64,000 nt of DNA, taken from positions 7,729 through 71,728 of the forward strand of contig JBNKWZ010000012.1 in assembly GCA_050300015.1 (NCBI GenBank), in the 5' to 3' direction. Positions 9,882 through 19,909 of the stretch are shown piece after piece. Origin of the DNA: CAYZQH01 sp050300015. GTDB taxonomy: Bacteria; Pseudomonadota; Gammaproteobacteria; Pseudomonadales; Cellvibrionaceae. Made by a program: the position numbers and the translations under genes. Each line of letters starts with the position of its first letter. Within the stretch, counting starts at the first letter, position 1. The notes under the pieces were generated by a model. That model was not told the DNA's origin, did not search any database, and saw only the letters and a program-made list of their open reading frames with translations.

Positions 9882-11030
9882 CTATATGGTCACCTTTTTG
9901 CGCTCGGTGGCCACGGCCATTAGCAGCCCAAACCCTAGCATCAGAGTAATCAACGATGTGCCCCCTAAGCTCACCAAAGGTAAGGGGACGCCCACAATGG
10001 GCAGCAACCCCGACACCATACCAATATTGACAAATACATAGACCATAAAGGTTAAGGTAATACTCCCCGCCAACACACGCCCGAAGGTAGTTTGCGCGTT
10101 TGCAGCGATCCAAATACCACGGCTGATCACACAAAAATACAGGCACAACAAGAGCAAGACTCCCTTCAACCCAAATTCTTCTGCAAGTACCGCAATAATA
10201 AAATCCGTATGGCTTTCGGGTAAAAAGTCTAGTTGGGATTGCGTGCCGGCTCCCCAGCCTTTACCGGCCCATCCCCCTGAGCCGATGGCAATTTTAGACT
10301 GGATAATATTCCAGCCTGCACCCAGTTTATCCGCACTAGGGTCCAATAACGTAAGAACTCGCTGCTTTTGGTAATCGTGCATCACAAAATGCCACATGGG
10401 CCAACTGCCGCTCACCACCAAAACCAACGCGCCAACAATATATCGCCAGGGCAAACCCGCCAGAAATAGGCCTATCAAGCCTGAAACGGACACCAACAAT
10501 GCGGTCCCTAAATCAGGCTGTTTCAATATCAACATCGCAGGCAACACAACAATGACCAATGACACCAATATATGCTTAAAGCGGGGTGGCAGCACACGCG
10601 TTGAGAAATACGCGGCAATACTGATGGGCACCGCCAATTTGAGGACTTCAGAGGGTTGAAAACGCACCACGCCTAAATTTAACCAACGCTGTGCACCCTT
10701 GGCACCAACCCCGGCCACCAACACCAGTATGAGTAACAAAAGCCCTGCGAAATAAAACCAATAAGCCCAGCGCTCTAAAAAATGCAGGTTAACTTGCGCC
10801 ACACAAAACATGGCACCATAGGCCAAGGTAAAAAACACCACTTGGCGTTTGATCATATAGGGGCTATAACCACTGGCGCTCATTAACACCGTGATACCGT
10901 ATGCGGTTAACAACATTAAGCTCAGTAGTAACAGTGGGTCCACATGGATGATGCGCCAGAAGCTTTCACTGCGTTTAAAGTGGGTATTGGAGTCCGGTAG
11001 CTGGCGAACAAAATCTTTATTCGGGCTCAT
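9882..11030 (-). CDS. rodA: Rod-shape peptidoglycan glycosyltransferase RodA
   Basis: SEDS-family integral membrane glycosyltransferase that polymerises lipid II for cell elongation together with PBP2. The 382-residue product has about ten membrane segments, the SEDS signature GAKGAQRWLNLG and the large periplasmic-loop motifs including QSQLDFLPESHTDF. Its start overlaps the 3' end of mrdA by 14 bp, consistent with coupled expression of the two partners. Confidence 0.97.
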   Translation of the reverse strand: MSPNKDFVRQLPDSNTHFKRSESFWRIIHVDPLLLLSLMLLTAYGITVLMSASGYSPYMIKRQVVFFTLAYGAMFCVAQVNLHFLERWAYWFYFAGLLLLILVLVAGVGAKGAQRWLNLGVVRFQPSEVLKLAVPISIAAYFSTRVLPPRFKHILVSLVIVVLPAMLILKQPDLGTALLVSVSGLIGLFLAGLPWRYIVGALVLVVSGSWPMWHFVMHDYQKQRVLTLLDPSADKLGAGWNIIQSKIAIGSGGWAGKGWGAGTQSQLDFLPESHTDFIIAVLAEEFGLKGVLLLLCLYFCVISRGIWIAANAQTTFGRVLAGSITLTFMVYVFVNIGMVSGLLPIVGVPLPLVSLGGTSLITLMLGFGLLMAVATERKKVTI

Positions 11031-12933
11031 TGTTTACCTCAACCGAAGCCTGTATCGCCTTTTCGTCAGTCGGCGTCTTCGCCAGCCCAAACCAGGTATC
11101 AAACATGGCACGAGCCACGGGGGCAGCTGTACTCGAGCCGTGCTCACCATTTTCAACAATCACTGCCACGGCCACCTCGGGATGGTCCGCAGGCGCATAG
11201 GCGATGAATAATGCATGGTCTCGATTACGAGCGTGTACCTTATCGCGGTCGTATTCTTCATCCTGTGCGATGCCAATCACCTGTGCCGTACCCGTTTTGC
11301 CTGCAACCTTATAGGGCAGATCTTTAGCGATGATTTTTGCAGTGCCATGCACACTGTGTACAACACCCTCCATTGCATGGCTGATATAGTCCCAGTGACG
11401 GTCCTCCACAATTAAGTGATGCACCAATTCCGGCTCGTTTACGGTTTCATTCACTCGCGCCACAATTTGCGGCTTCCGATGGTGGCCTCGGCCCGCAAGT
11501 GTTGCGGTCATAACCGCCAATTGCAATGGTGTGGTCAACACATCCCCCTGGCCAATGCTCACGTTTAAACTGTCACCGGGAAACCACGGTAACCCACGGG
11601 CCCCACGCTTCCAAGGGCGAGACGGCCACAGGCCGCTGCGCTCGTTGGGGATATCTATCTCGGTTTTGGCGCCCAAGCCAAATTCCACGCCCACCGGGTG
11701 CATGCGGTCAATACCCATACGCACAGCCAGATCATAAAAATAGGTATCGCAGGATTCCACCACCGCCTGCCGTAAATCCACGCTTTTGCCATGCCCCCAT
11801 TTCTTCCAATCCCGGTACAAACGGTCGTCGTTTTCCAGCTGGTAATAGCCGGGGTCGTAGATCGTCCATTGCGGCGTCACGACACCAAAATGCAATCCAC
11901 CCAATCCCAACATGGGCTTTAAGGTGGAGCCCGGTGGGTACTGCCCCTGAATGGTACGGTTAAACAAAGGAAGGTCTTTGGATTCGTTCAGTTCTTTATA
12001 GTCCTTAAAGCTAATACCCGTTACAAACAAATTGGGGTCAAAGCTTGGCGAGCTGACCGCAGCCAATACGCCACCGGTGGCAACTTCAATCATCACAATG
12101 GCACCACGCTCCCCTTCCAGGGCCTTGGCACCCGCCTGCTGCAGTTGCACATCCAAGTGCAAATACAAATCTTGCCCTGGCACGGGATCGGTACGCTCCA
12201 GCACACGTAACATACGCCCATGGGCGTTTACTTCCACATGGGCATTGCCCACTTCCCCCAACAACAAAGGCTCATAAAATTTCTCTAGCCCAATTTTGCC
12301 AATGGTGTGGGTTCCGTTGTAACGCCGGTATTCTTCGGGGTCAAAATTGCTCAATTCGCGCTCATTGATTTGCCCAACATACCCCAGGGTATGTGCAAAC
12401 AATGACCCATAAGGGTAATGACGCACCAACTGTGCCTCTACCTCTACCCCATCCAGTTGGTATTCATTAACTGCAATACGAGCGATCTCTTCTTCCGTTA
12501 AGCGGTAGCGCAAGGCAACAGACTCATAGGGACGCCGCCGTTGTCGCAAGGCCCGATAAAAGTTTTTGCGGTCCTTGTCGTCCACGTCTATCAACGCTGC
12601 AACAGCATCAATGGTTTGCTCTAGGTCGTGAGTGCGCTCTTTAACAATGGTTAAGGCAAAACTGGCGCGATTGTCGGCCAGCAAAACGCCATTGCGGTCA
12701 TAAATCAAACCGCGCGTGGGTGGGATGGGTTGAACTTGGATACGGTTGCTGTCTGATTGCGTGACGTAATCGTCGTAGTGCACAATTTGCAGCGAGTAAA
12801 AGCGTACAATTAATACACCGAACAAAACCAATACAATCAAAAACGACACAGCAGCACGACTCTGAAACAAGCGCGCTTCACTTTTGTAGTCTTTAAAATG
12901 TCGATGTTCGTCAGCAGGCGGCGTTCTGGGCAT
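11017..12933 (-). CDS. mrdA: Penicillin-binding protein 2 (transpeptidase)
   Basis: D,D-transpeptidase that crosslinks peptidoglycan during elongation, anchored by one N-terminal membrane segment (~residues 28-48). The 638-residue product shows the PBP dimerisation region after the anchor, the active-site SxxK motif (GSTLK, Ser near 337), an SCD variant of the second motif and the KTG motif (GKTGTAQ). It is the first gene of the mrdA-rodA pair; the 83-bp gap before it may contain a promoter. Length is normal for the family. Confidence 0.97.
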   Translation of the reverse strand: MPRTPPADEHRHFKDYKSEARLFQSRAAVSFLIVLVLFGVLIVRFYSLQIVHYDDYVTQSDSNRIQVQPIPPTRGLIYDRNGVLLADNRASFALTIVKERTHDLEQTIDAVAALIDVDDKDRKNFYRALRQRRRPYESVALRYRLTEEEIARIAVNEYQLDGVEVEAQLVRHYPYGSLFAHTLGYVGQINERELSNFDPEEYRRYNGTHTIGKIGLEKFYEPLLLGEVGNAHVEVNAHGRMLRVLERTDPVPGQDLYLHLDVQLQQAGAKALEGERGAIVMIEVATGGVLAAVSSPSFDPNLFVTGISFKDYKELNESKDLPLFNRTIQGQYPPGSTLKPMLGLGGLHFGVVTPQWTIYDPGYYQLENDDRLYRDWKKWGHGKSVDLRQAVVESCDTYFYDLAVRMGIDRMHPVGVEFGLGAKTEIDIPNERSGLWPSRPWKRGARGLPWFPGDSLNVSIGQGDVLTTPLQLAVMTATLAGRGHHRKPQIVARVNETVNEPELVHHLIVEDRHWDYISHAMEGVVHSVHGTAKIIAKDLPYKVAGKTGTAQVIGIAQDEEYDRDKVHARNRDHALFIAYAPADHPEVAVAVIVENGEHGSSTAAPVARAMFDTWFGLAKTPTDEKAIQASVEVNNEPE

Positions 12934-13016
12934 AGGCTGTTATTGTATGAGGTGACGCCTTCATTTAAACGTGAACTGTACCCCTATTGTAGCGGCAACA
13001 GCCCTATTTATTCAGA

Positions 13017-13484
13017 CTATTTGTGGTAAGGATGGTTTTGTAAAATGGTCCAGGCGCGATACAACTGCTCGATAAATACAATTCTGACCAATGGGTGCGG
13101 CAACGTCAGGTTCGACATGGACCATTTGGCATCCGCGTGACGCAGGCAATCTTCGTCAAACCCATCCGGCCCACCAATCACAAACGCCACATCCTGCCCC
13201 ACCATTTGCCATTGCGCGAGGTTCTCTGCCAAGGTCTCTGTACTCCAGGGTTTACCTTTAACATCCAAAAATACCTTAATCGTGGGCTTGGGCATGGCAT
13301 TGAGTATCGCCTGCCCTTCTAAGGCTTTGACTTTGCGCAGGTCACTGTTTTTAGTGCGGTGGGCAAGTGGCAGCTCCACTAACTGGGGTGTTAGCTCTTT
13401 GGGCAAACGCTTGTTAAATTCTTCATAACCCGCTTGCACCCAAGCGGGCATTTTGCCCCCCACGGCAATCAGCTGTAACTTCAT
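13017..13484 (-). CDS. rlmH: 23S rRNA (pseudouridine1915-N3)-methyltransferase
   Basis: SPOUT-class methyltransferase that modifies pseudouridine 1915 of 23S rRNA on the assembled ribosome. The 155-residue length is canonical; the SAM-binding knot carries the GGPDG motif and the C-terminus has the conserved LPHPLVRIVFIEQLYRA stretch. It overlaps rsfS by 4 bp (ATGA type), the usual pairing. Confidence 0.97.
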   Translation of the reverse strand: MKLQLIAVGGKMPAWVQAGYEEFNKRLPKELTPQLVELPLAHRTKNSDLRKVKALEGQAILNAMPKPTIKVFLDVKGKPWSTETLAENLAQWQMVGQDVAFVIGGPDGFDEDCLRHADAKWSMSNLTLPHPLVRIVFIEQLYRAWTILQNHPYHK

Positions 13485-13843
13485 TCTGCAGGCGGGGCAG
13501 AGGCATCACGGTTTGAAGGCACTTTCGACCACAGTTTTTCCAGCTCGTAGAAGTCTCGGGCTTGCTCTTGCATCACATGAACCACCGTATCGCCATAGTC
13601 CACCAATACCCATTCACCCTCTTCCAGTCCCTCGACACCCATGGGGCGATACCCCTTGGGTTTGAGCTCTTCCACCACATTATTGGCCAGCGACTTCACA
13701 TGCCGCGAGGAGGTGCCATTGACGATAATCAAGTGGTCCATCACATCTGACAACTCGGTGACGTCCAGTTGGACAATTTTTTGGCCCTTTAAATTCTCTA
13801 GGGCTTCTACAATGTGCTGGTTTAAATCATTACTCATATTCAA
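13481..13843 (-). CDS. rsfS: Ribosome silencing factor RsfS
   Basis: DUF143-family protein that binds ribosomal protein uL14 and blocks subunit joining when nutrients are scarce. The 120-residue product shows family motifs such as the DHLIIVNGTSSRHV stretch and the WVLVDYGDTVVHVM region. It sits 3 bp after nadD and overlaps rlmH by 4 bp. Confidence 0.96.
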   Translation of the reverse strand: MNMSNDLNQHIVEALENLKGQKIVQLDVTELSDVMDHLIIVNGTSSRHVKSLANNVVEELKPKGYRPMGVEGLEEGEWVLVDYGDTVVHVMQEQARDFYELEKLWSKVPSNRDASAPPAE

Positions 13844-13846
13844 TCA

Positions 13847-14488
13847 CTATGCTCGGTATAACTTCTCTGAGTGTATGTATTGCCTAACCGGTTCACAAAC
13901 CAAGTAAGCAGGTGTTTGCCCCTTTTGCACAGCGGTACGAATATCCGTAGAGGCCACGGAAACCGGAGGCATGCTAACAAATGCCACCGCACCTGAGGCT
14001 CCAAGCGCGCAGGCTGCCACTGGTTGCCCCACCACTGCAGAGACCCCTGGGGCAAACCCATCGGCAGCCCCTGGGCGGTTCACTACCACCAGGTTGGCAA
14101 ACTCCAACAAACGTTGCCACTGGTGCCAGGTGTGTAAATTGGCCCAACTGTCTTGTCCAATCACCCAAGCTAAGCGATCACTGGGGTATTGCGCCCTTAA
14201 AGCGGCCAAGGTATCCACAGTATAAGACGGGCCGGTGCGTTCCAGCTCAAGCGTGGCGATCTCAAATTGGCCCACACTCAATGTATTTAACTCCCCAACG
14301 GCCAATTTCAACATTGCCAGGCGATGCGCATCGCTAATCACAGGTGCGGTTTTATGAGGGGGTTGCCTTAATGGCACAAAGGTAACGCCGTGGGCGCTGC
14401 ACTGCTCACAAGCAGCAAGCGCCATGCGTAAGTGGCCAATGTGGATAGGGTTAAAGGTGCCGCCCAAAAACAGCCGCGTGGTCATCAC
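13847..14488 (-). CDS. nadD: Nicotinate-nucleotide adenylyltransferase
   Basis: Converts nicotinate mononucleotide and ATP to deamido-NAD, a step of NAD synthesis. The 213-residue product has the nucleotidyltransferase motif GGTFNPIHIGH at residues ~9-19 and the second motif with STDIR near the C-terminus (the usual ISSTxIR). Its ATG overlaps the proA stop by 4 bp. Confidence 0.96.
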   Translation of the reverse strand: MMTTRLFLGGTFNPIHIGHLRMALAACEQCSAHGVTFVPLRQPPHKTAPVISDAHRLAMLKLAVGELNTLSVGQFEIATLELERTGPSYTVDTLAALRAQYPSDRLAWVIGQDSWANLHTWHQWQRLLEFANLVVVNRPGAADGFAPGVSAVVGQPVAACALGASGAVAFVSMPPVSVASTDIRTAVQKGQTPAYLVCEPVRQYIHSEKLYRA

Positions 14489-15738
14489 TCGCGAATTTGC
14501 CCATCACCCAAAACGACCCATTTTTGCGATGTGAGGCCTTCCATTCCCACCGGCCCACGTGCGTGGATTTTATCCGTAGAAATCCCAATTTCAGCACCAA
14601 GACCGTATTCAAACCCATCCGCAAAGCGGGTGGAAACATTAACCATGACGGAGCTGGAATCCACCTCCGTCAAAAATTGCCGGGCCAAGGTGTAGTTGTC
14701 AGTAACAATGGCATCGGTATGGTGCGACCCGTAGTGGTTAATATGGGCAGTGGCCTCATCAAAGCTTTCGACTACTTTAATGGCCAATATGGGTGCCAAA
14801 TACTCTGCAGCCCAATCTTCTTCTGTGGCGGCTTTGGCAGTAATAATGGCCTGGGTTTGCGCACACCCGCGCAACTCTACGCCTTTTTCGGCATAGGCCT
14901 CAGCCAGTTTGGGCAACAACTCGGCGGCCACCGCCGTATGCACCAGCAACGTCTCCATCGCGTTGCACACGCCATATCGGTGAGTTTTAGCATTGATGGC
15001 AATTTTAAGGGCTTTTTCAAGGTCCGCCTGCGCATCCACATAAACATGGCATACGCCATCTAAGTGTTTAATCACGGGAACACGCGCTTCATTGGCAATG
15101 CGCTCTATCAACCCTCTCCCGCCCCGTGGAACAATCACATCCACATAGTCCGGCATGGTAATCAGCTCGCCTACCGCCGCACGGTCTGTGGTTTCGACTA
15201 CCTGCACCGCCGCCGGAGGTAAACCCACTTGCTTTAGCCCCGCAGCAATACACTGGGCGATGGCGCGGTTGGATAAAATCGCCTCACTGCCACCGCGCAA
15301 TATGGCGGCGTTGCCGGATTTTAAACAAAGGCTCGCAGCATCAACGGTCACGTTCGGACGCGACTCGTAAATAATGCCAATCACCCCTAAAGGCACCCGC
15401 ATTTTACCCAGTTGAATGCCACTGGGGCGGTAGGCCATATCGGTAATGGCACCGCAAGGGTCCGGCAAAGCCACCACTTGGTGTAGCCCCTCTATCATGC
15501 CATCCACCCGAGCAGGCGTAAGCTCCAACCGGTCTAACAAAGCCGCGTCTAAACCACTGTTTTGCCCGTTAGCCATATCGGTAGCATTGGCGTCTGCCAG
15601 GCTGCCACGAGAGGCCTCAATTTGCTCAGCAATGGCCAATAAGGCCTGATTTTTTACTTCAGAATGCGCACGCGCCATGGCACGCGAAGCTTCTCGCGCC
15701 GCCTGCCCAACCTCGCTCATATATGCTTTAACGTTCAT
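14485..15738 (-). CDS. proA: Gamma-glutamyl phosphate reductase
   Basis: NADPH-dependent reduction of glutamyl-5-phosphate to glutamate semialdehyde in proline synthesis. At 417 residues it is family-typical; the catalytic cysteine lies in VCNAMET (about residue 258). It is the first gene of the envelope/ribosome block. Upstream lies a 325-bp gap and then the AT-rich sugar island, so proA marks the island border. Confidence 0.96.
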   Translation of the reverse strand: MNVKAYMSEVGQAAREASRAMARAHSEVKNQALLAIAEQIEASRGSLADANATDMANGQNSGLDAALLDRLELTPARVDGMIEGLHQVVALPDPCGAITDMAYRPSGIQLGKMRVPLGVIGIIYESRPNVTVDAASLCLKSGNAAILRGGSEAILSNRAIAQCIAAGLKQVGLPPAAVQVVETTDRAAVGELITMPDYVDVIVPRGGRGLIERIANEARVPVIKHLDGVCHVYVDAQADLEKALKIAINAKTHRYGVCNAMETLLVHTAVAAELLPKLAEAYAEKGVELRGCAQTQAIITAKAATEEDWAAEYLAPILAIKVVESFDEATAHINHYGSHHTDAIVTDNYTLARQFLTEVDSSSVMVNVSTRFADGFEYGLGAEIGISTDKIHARGPVGMEGLTSQKWVVLGDGQIRE

Positions 15739-16063
15739 ATCCGTGCCAAAAACTCAAAAACAGCTGCCCAGTATACCAATTATCGCCCAATAGTCCGACC
15801 ACCGCGACCAAAGGGTTGACCGAGTCGTGTGTGGGTTCATGCGACGGGTATCAAAGTAATCTATATGGAACAGTAAGGGATGGCCAACTGGGGCGAAGGC
15901 TCGCATACGGCAAACCTCGTGACAACACAAGACCAACCCACACTGGACATACCCAACCTGAAGAAATAAGTCGTGACGACAGAAGTGTTTCAAATCCAGG
16001 CAGTACCGCATATGGTCGGCAAATTCAGCTACAATTAGGCTAACTTATTAGGTTTGGTCAATT
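15739..16063. other. Divergent intergenic region between proA and the sugar island
   Basis: No gene was found; the short frames here lack family features. It must contain promoters for proA (minus) and the nucleotide-sugar dehydrogenase (plus). A TACAAT at 16030-16035 could be a -10 for the latter, but no good -35 was seen at the right distance. Confidence 0.4.
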
Positions 16064-17335
16064 ATGCATTCCCGAAAAATTGCGGTCATTGGGCTTGGCT
16101 ATGTAGGCCTGCCAGTCGCTGTTGCATTTGGCAAGCAAAGCGCGGTAGTCGGCTTTGATATTAACGCTGAACGTATTCAGAACTTGAACAATGGTTATGA
16201 TGAAACCAACGAATACTCCCCCGAGGACCTAAAAGACACAGACATTCAATATACAACAGATATCGAGCAGCTAAAAAAAGCTGATTTTTTTATCATCACC
16301 GTCCCCACACCCATTACCAAAGCCAAACAGCCAGATCTGCGCCCGCTAATCAAAGCCTCAGAGACCATCGCCTCTGCCCTGAAAAAAGGCGATGTGGTGG
16401 TGTACGAATCCACGGTGTACCCCGGCACCACTGAAGAAAAATGCATACCGGTATTGGAAAAACTCACTGGCCTAAAAGCCGGCACAGATTTTGGCGTGGG
16501 TTACTCACCCGAAAGAATCAACCCAGGCGATAAAGAACACACCTTCACCAATATACTCAAGATTGTTTCCGGCTTAACCCCTCACGATTTAGACACCATT
16601 GCCGACACCTACCTATCCGTTGTAACCGCTGGGGTTCACAAATCACCGTCGATCAAAGTCGCAGAAGCCGCAAAGGTTATCGAAAACACTCAACGTGACT
16701 TGAATATTGCACTGATGAACGAGCTCACGATTATTTTTGATCGAATGGGCATCAGTGTGTACGACGTTCTGGATGCGGCCGGTACCAAATGGAACTTCTT
16801 ACCCTTTAAGCCTGGTTTAGTGGGCGGGCACTGTATAGGGGTAGACCCCTACTACCTCACCCACAAAGCACAAAAAGTGGGCTACAACCCGGAAGTCATC
16901 CTGGCAGGGCGCCGCATTAATGACAACATGAGCATTTTTATCGCCCAAAAAATCATTAAAACGATGATACTGGAAGGACTTCAAGTGAAAGGTGCGAAGG
17001 TAGGCGTATACGGTATTACGTTTAAGGAGAATTGCCCGGATACACGTAATTCTAAAGTTTTTGACATGATTGAAGAATTGGAAAGTTATGGCATAGAAAT
17101 TGTGGCGTTTGATCCAGTGGCAAAGCAAAACAAGCATGTTAAATTCCCCCTGAAAACCCTCAACAAAAGAACAATGAATGAGCTAGTGGCGTTAATAGTA
17201 GCGGTACCCCACAACGAGCTTAAAGAACTAGAGCTGGAATTATTGGCAAGCGGCCAAAATGAATTACACGTGTTTGATATTAAGAATGTGATCTCCGAGG
17301 TTTCACACCAGCACACCAAAGTCCATAAATTTTAA
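16064..17335 (+). CDS. UDP-N-acetyl-hexosamine 6-dehydrogenase (TviB/WbpO/WbpA type)
   Basis: NAD-dependent four-electron oxidation of a UDP-HexNAc to the uronic acid. The 423-residue product has the N-terminal Rossmann motif GLGYVGLPVA (residues ~10-19), the central dehydrogenase domain and the catalytic cysteine in GGHCIGVDPYY (about residue 258). The sequence resembles the TviB/WbpO subgroup more than UDP-glucose dehydrogenases. With the WbpB, WbpE, WbpD and WbpI homologues at 22.4-26.1 kb it supplies the first step of a diacetamido-uronic acid pathway, although it lies on the opposite strand and is separated from them. Substrate (GlcNAc versus GalNAc) cannot be fixed from sequence. Confidence 0.9.
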   Translation: MHSRKIAVIGLGYVGLPVAVAFGKQSAVVGFDINAERIQNLNNGYDETNEYSPEDLKDTDIQYTTDIEQLKKADFFIITVPTPITKAKQPDLRPLIKASETIASALKKGDVVVYESTVYPGTTEEKCIPVLEKLTGLKAGTDFGVGYSPERINPGDKEHTFTNILKIVSGLTPHDLDTIADTYLSVVTAGVHKSPSIKVAEAAKVIENTQRDLNIALMNELTIIFDRMGISVYDVLDAAGTKWNFLPFKPGLVGGHCIGVDPYYLTHKAQKVGYNPEVILAGRRINDNMSIFIAQKIIKTMILEGLQVKGAKVGVYGITFKENCPDTRNSKVFDMIEELESYGIEIVAFDPVAKQNKHVKFPLKTLNKRTMNELVALIVAVPHNELKELELELLASGQNELHVFDIKNVISEVSHQHTKVHKF

Positions 17336-17350
17336 CAAGAAGATTTTCGA

Positions 17351-19390
17351 TTGAGAGAACCTAGAGCCACTAGCAACGACTTCAAACTTTCTTATCGCGC
17401 AGATATCGAAGGCCTTAGGGCCGTTGCCGTATTGCTCGTCATAGGTGCGCATGCTGGAATTCCTTATTTACAAGGTGGTTTTGTTGGAGTAGACGTATTC
17501 TTCGTAATTTCTGGCTACTTAATCACCGGAATTTTGCACTCCGAGTATCAAGTTAATCGCAATATTGACTTCCTCCGTTTTTACGCAAAAAGATTCAAAC
17601 GGCTGTTACCTGCGCTTTTATTTACAATCATCGGTACAGCTATTATCGCATACACCCTACTTCCAATGACAAGTCAGTCTACCCAAGCCGCAGCTGCGGC
17701 AGCCTCGATATTATGGATTAGTAATTTCTACTTTACCTTTCGCGAAATCAGTTATTTCGGAGACTCTGGAATAGAAAACTTGTATCTTCACACATGGTCC
17801 CTTGGTGTAGAAGAGCAATTTTACTTAATATGGCCCCTTATAATTCTATTAATTTCTTCTTCATGTTTTTTGTGTTCAATTAAAAGCAATCTAAAACTAC
17901 TCTTTGGCGTTGCATCGTTAGTGGTAGTGTCCTATCTAGCTTGCTTGTGGCTGTCTTATAAATATCCGATCTCAGCATACTATCTTATGCCGCCTCGCAT
18001 ATGGCAGTTTGGCGTCGGAGCCCTTGGTTTTTTTATAAACCAAAACTACAATCTCGATATAAGAAAGCCTCTTGTACCGCTATTGGGATGGATAGGAATT
18101 ACTCTAATTCTAATCAGTGCGATTTTTATAACAGAGAAAACTATTTACCCCGGAACCGCCGCCTTAATGCCAACATTCGGTACCCTTTTATTACTTGTTG
18201 TGAGAGCTATCGAAATTCAGGGGAATGGCATCACCACCTATACGACCGGTTGCCTCTTATCTACCAAACCCTTTGTTTACATAGGAAAAATTTCGTACTC
18301 GTGGTACCTCTGGCATTGGCCTGCTCTAGCAATTGGACACATCGTATTTAACAATTCAAATCTATCGTCAAATTTATTATCAGTACTATGCTCTATCTGT
18401 ATTGCTCACCTATCATTTCGTTTCATTGAAAGACCGACTAGAAACCTATCATTGAGGACTAAAAATAGAAGAAATTGGATAATAGCTATATCGATTTTTA
18501 CAATGATTCTGGTCAATTCTCAATTTGTGAGCTGGCAAAATAAAGTGATTTTAGAAAATGCCATGACAAATGTTGATCCAATTTATTATTCCAAGTTTGA
18601 TACGCCTGCGATTTACTCTTTGGGCTGCGACGACTGGTATCATAGCGCCGACTTAAAACCGTGTATCTTTGGCAACACTGATGCAGATAAGACTATATTA
18701 ATCGCTGGGGATAGCATAGGACTCCAATGGTTTCCAGCAATTGCTGAAATCTATTCTGAAGAAAGCTGGAAAATCATTGCGATCACTAAATCGAGTTGTC
18801 CCTTAGTAAATACTCCGTTCTTTTATAGCAGGATTAAGCGGGAATTCCGTGAGTGCACTGAGTGGCGACAGGAGTTGGTTCAATACATAAACGAAACAAA
18901 GCCAAGCGTATTGGTACTGGGATCTTCGAGTCGATACGAGTTTAGCGACCAACAGTGGCTCCAGGGTACAAATCAATTTTTCTCTCAAATATCATCTTCG
19001 AGTGAGCATATTTACGTACTTAGGCCCACCCCTGCTTTAGAAGTAGATATTAATGCTTGCCATGAAGAACTCCGCACAAACAATCCAGATAGCATTTCGC
19101 ATTGCGTCCAACCATACGAAAATATTAACTCTACCGCCTGGGAAGTCATTCTCGACATAACTTCAAACTATGGCAATGTCCACACTGTCGACATGAATTC
19201 ATTTGTTTGTCCTTCTCAAACTTGTTCACTTTATTCGAATAACCTAATCGCGTATAGAGACCGATCTCATTTAACCAGCACCTATGTAAAATCCCTGAGC
19301 CCCCAATTGAAACATCAGTTGTTTGCCGATCTCCCTGTGGAGCCTTCAAAACAAAGGGATCACGATAAACATTTTCCCAGCCTCAACTGA
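17351..19390 (+). CDS. Acyltransferase-3 / SGNH fusion, OafA type
   Basis: Inner-membrane O-acyltransferase that transfers acetyl groups to surface polysaccharide or lipid-linked sugars. Residues ~15-370 form the acyltransferase-3 domain (RADIEGLRAVAVL, catalytic His in GAHAG, VDVFFVISGYLITG, WSLGVEEQFYLIWP). Residues ~440-660 are a periplasmic SGNH domain with GDS in IAGDSIGLQW and the DxxH pair in RDRSHLT. The start is TTG, 15 bp after the dehydrogenase stop; the domain begins only ~17 residues in, so no later start fits. Codon use is AT-rich like its neighbours. Probably co-transcribed with the dehydrogenase. Confidence 0.88.
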   Translation: MREPRATSNDFKLSYRADIEGLRAVAVLLVIGAHAGIPYLQGGFVGVDVFFVISGYLITGILHSEYQVNRNIDFLRFYAKRFKRLLPALLFTIIGTAIIAYTLLPMTSQSTQAAAAAASILWISNFYFTFREISYFGDSGIENLYLHTWSLGVEEQFYLIWPLIILLISSSCFLCSIKSNLKLLFGVASLVVVSYLACLWLSYKYPISAYYLMPPRIWQFGVGALGFFINQNYNLDIRKPLVPLLGWIGITLILISAIFITEKTIYPGTAALMPTFGTLLLLVVRAIEIQGNGITTYTTGCLLSTKPFVYIGKISYSWYLWHWPALAIGHIVFNNSNLSSNLLSVLCSICIAHLSFRFIERPTRNLSLRTKNRRNWIIAISIFTMILVNSQFVSWQNKVILENAMTNVDPIYYSKFDTPAIYSLGCDDWYHSADLKPCIFGNTDADKTILIAGDSIGLQWFPAIAEIYSEESWKIIAITKSSCPLVNTPFFYSRIKREFRECTEWRQELVQYINETKPSVLVLGSSSRYEFSDQQWLQGTNQFFSQISSSSEHIYVLRPTPALEVDINACHEELRTNNPDSISHCVQPYENINSTAWEVILDITSNYGNVHTVDMNSFVCPSQTCSLYSNNLIAYRDRSHLTSTYVKSLSPQLKHQLFADLPVEPSKQRDHDKHFPSLN

Positions 19391-19452
19391 CGTATTTAGA
19401 ATTATGGGGCAAAGATGTATTATATATTTTTAAGCGATTTACTTAACTACTC

Positions 19453-19878
19453 ATGAACCAAAATAAAGAAGCGGCACAATGCCTAACTGCAATATTTGAT
19501 CTAAAATCTTCAGCAGTAATAGAGGCCATTAAGAAAATATCCGCAAGTGGTATGAACGACCTTGCGTGCTCCCTAATTAGAATTTCGGCGTCGCGCCCAG
19601 GACATCCACCTTTTTTCTATCAGAGCCTGTTCAATGTATGGGATAAGCTATCGAGGCCTAAATTAAAGCCAATTGCCAGATATCAAAAAACATTGTTGCT
19701 CACTGACATCACAGCGAACCCCATAAGGTTACCAATGCAACCTATGGCTGCAGCCATAGGCGTCCATCTTGATTGCGATCTTCAAGATTTTTACTCGGTC
19801 GAACAGACCATCTTAAACCTAACTAGGCAAGACCTAACCAGCTCGGCCTTAGATTTAAAATCAATTCTACTTAAATAA
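19453..19878 (+). CDS. Small protein resembling the N-terminus of FkbH-type HAD proteins
   Basis: Unassigned 141-residue protein. The stretch around residues 74-110 (LLLTDITANP...GVHLDCDLQDFYSVEQTIL) resembles the start of FkbH-like HAD-IIIC proteins, where a short SGNH-like segment precedes the phosphatase domain; the phosphatase (DxDx) part is absent. It may be a truncated remnant, or a stand-alone protein needed by the downstream methyltransferase, which begins 31 bp later. The family assignment is tentative. Confidence 0.5.
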   Translation: MNQNKEAAQCLTAIFDLKSSAVIEAIKKISASGMNDLACSLIRISASRPGHPPFFYQSLFNVWDKLSRPKLKPIARYQKTLLLTDITANPIRLPMQPMAAAIGVHLDCDLQDFYSVEQTILNLTRQDLTSSALDLKSILLK

Positions 19879-19909
19879 TAAGAGAAGCCTCAAAAAAAGA
19901 AGTGAAAAC

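Noticed and set aside
15754..16011. 85-codon minus-strand frame in the proA upstream region
   Set aside because: No family features and it would occupy the promoter region of two divergent genes.
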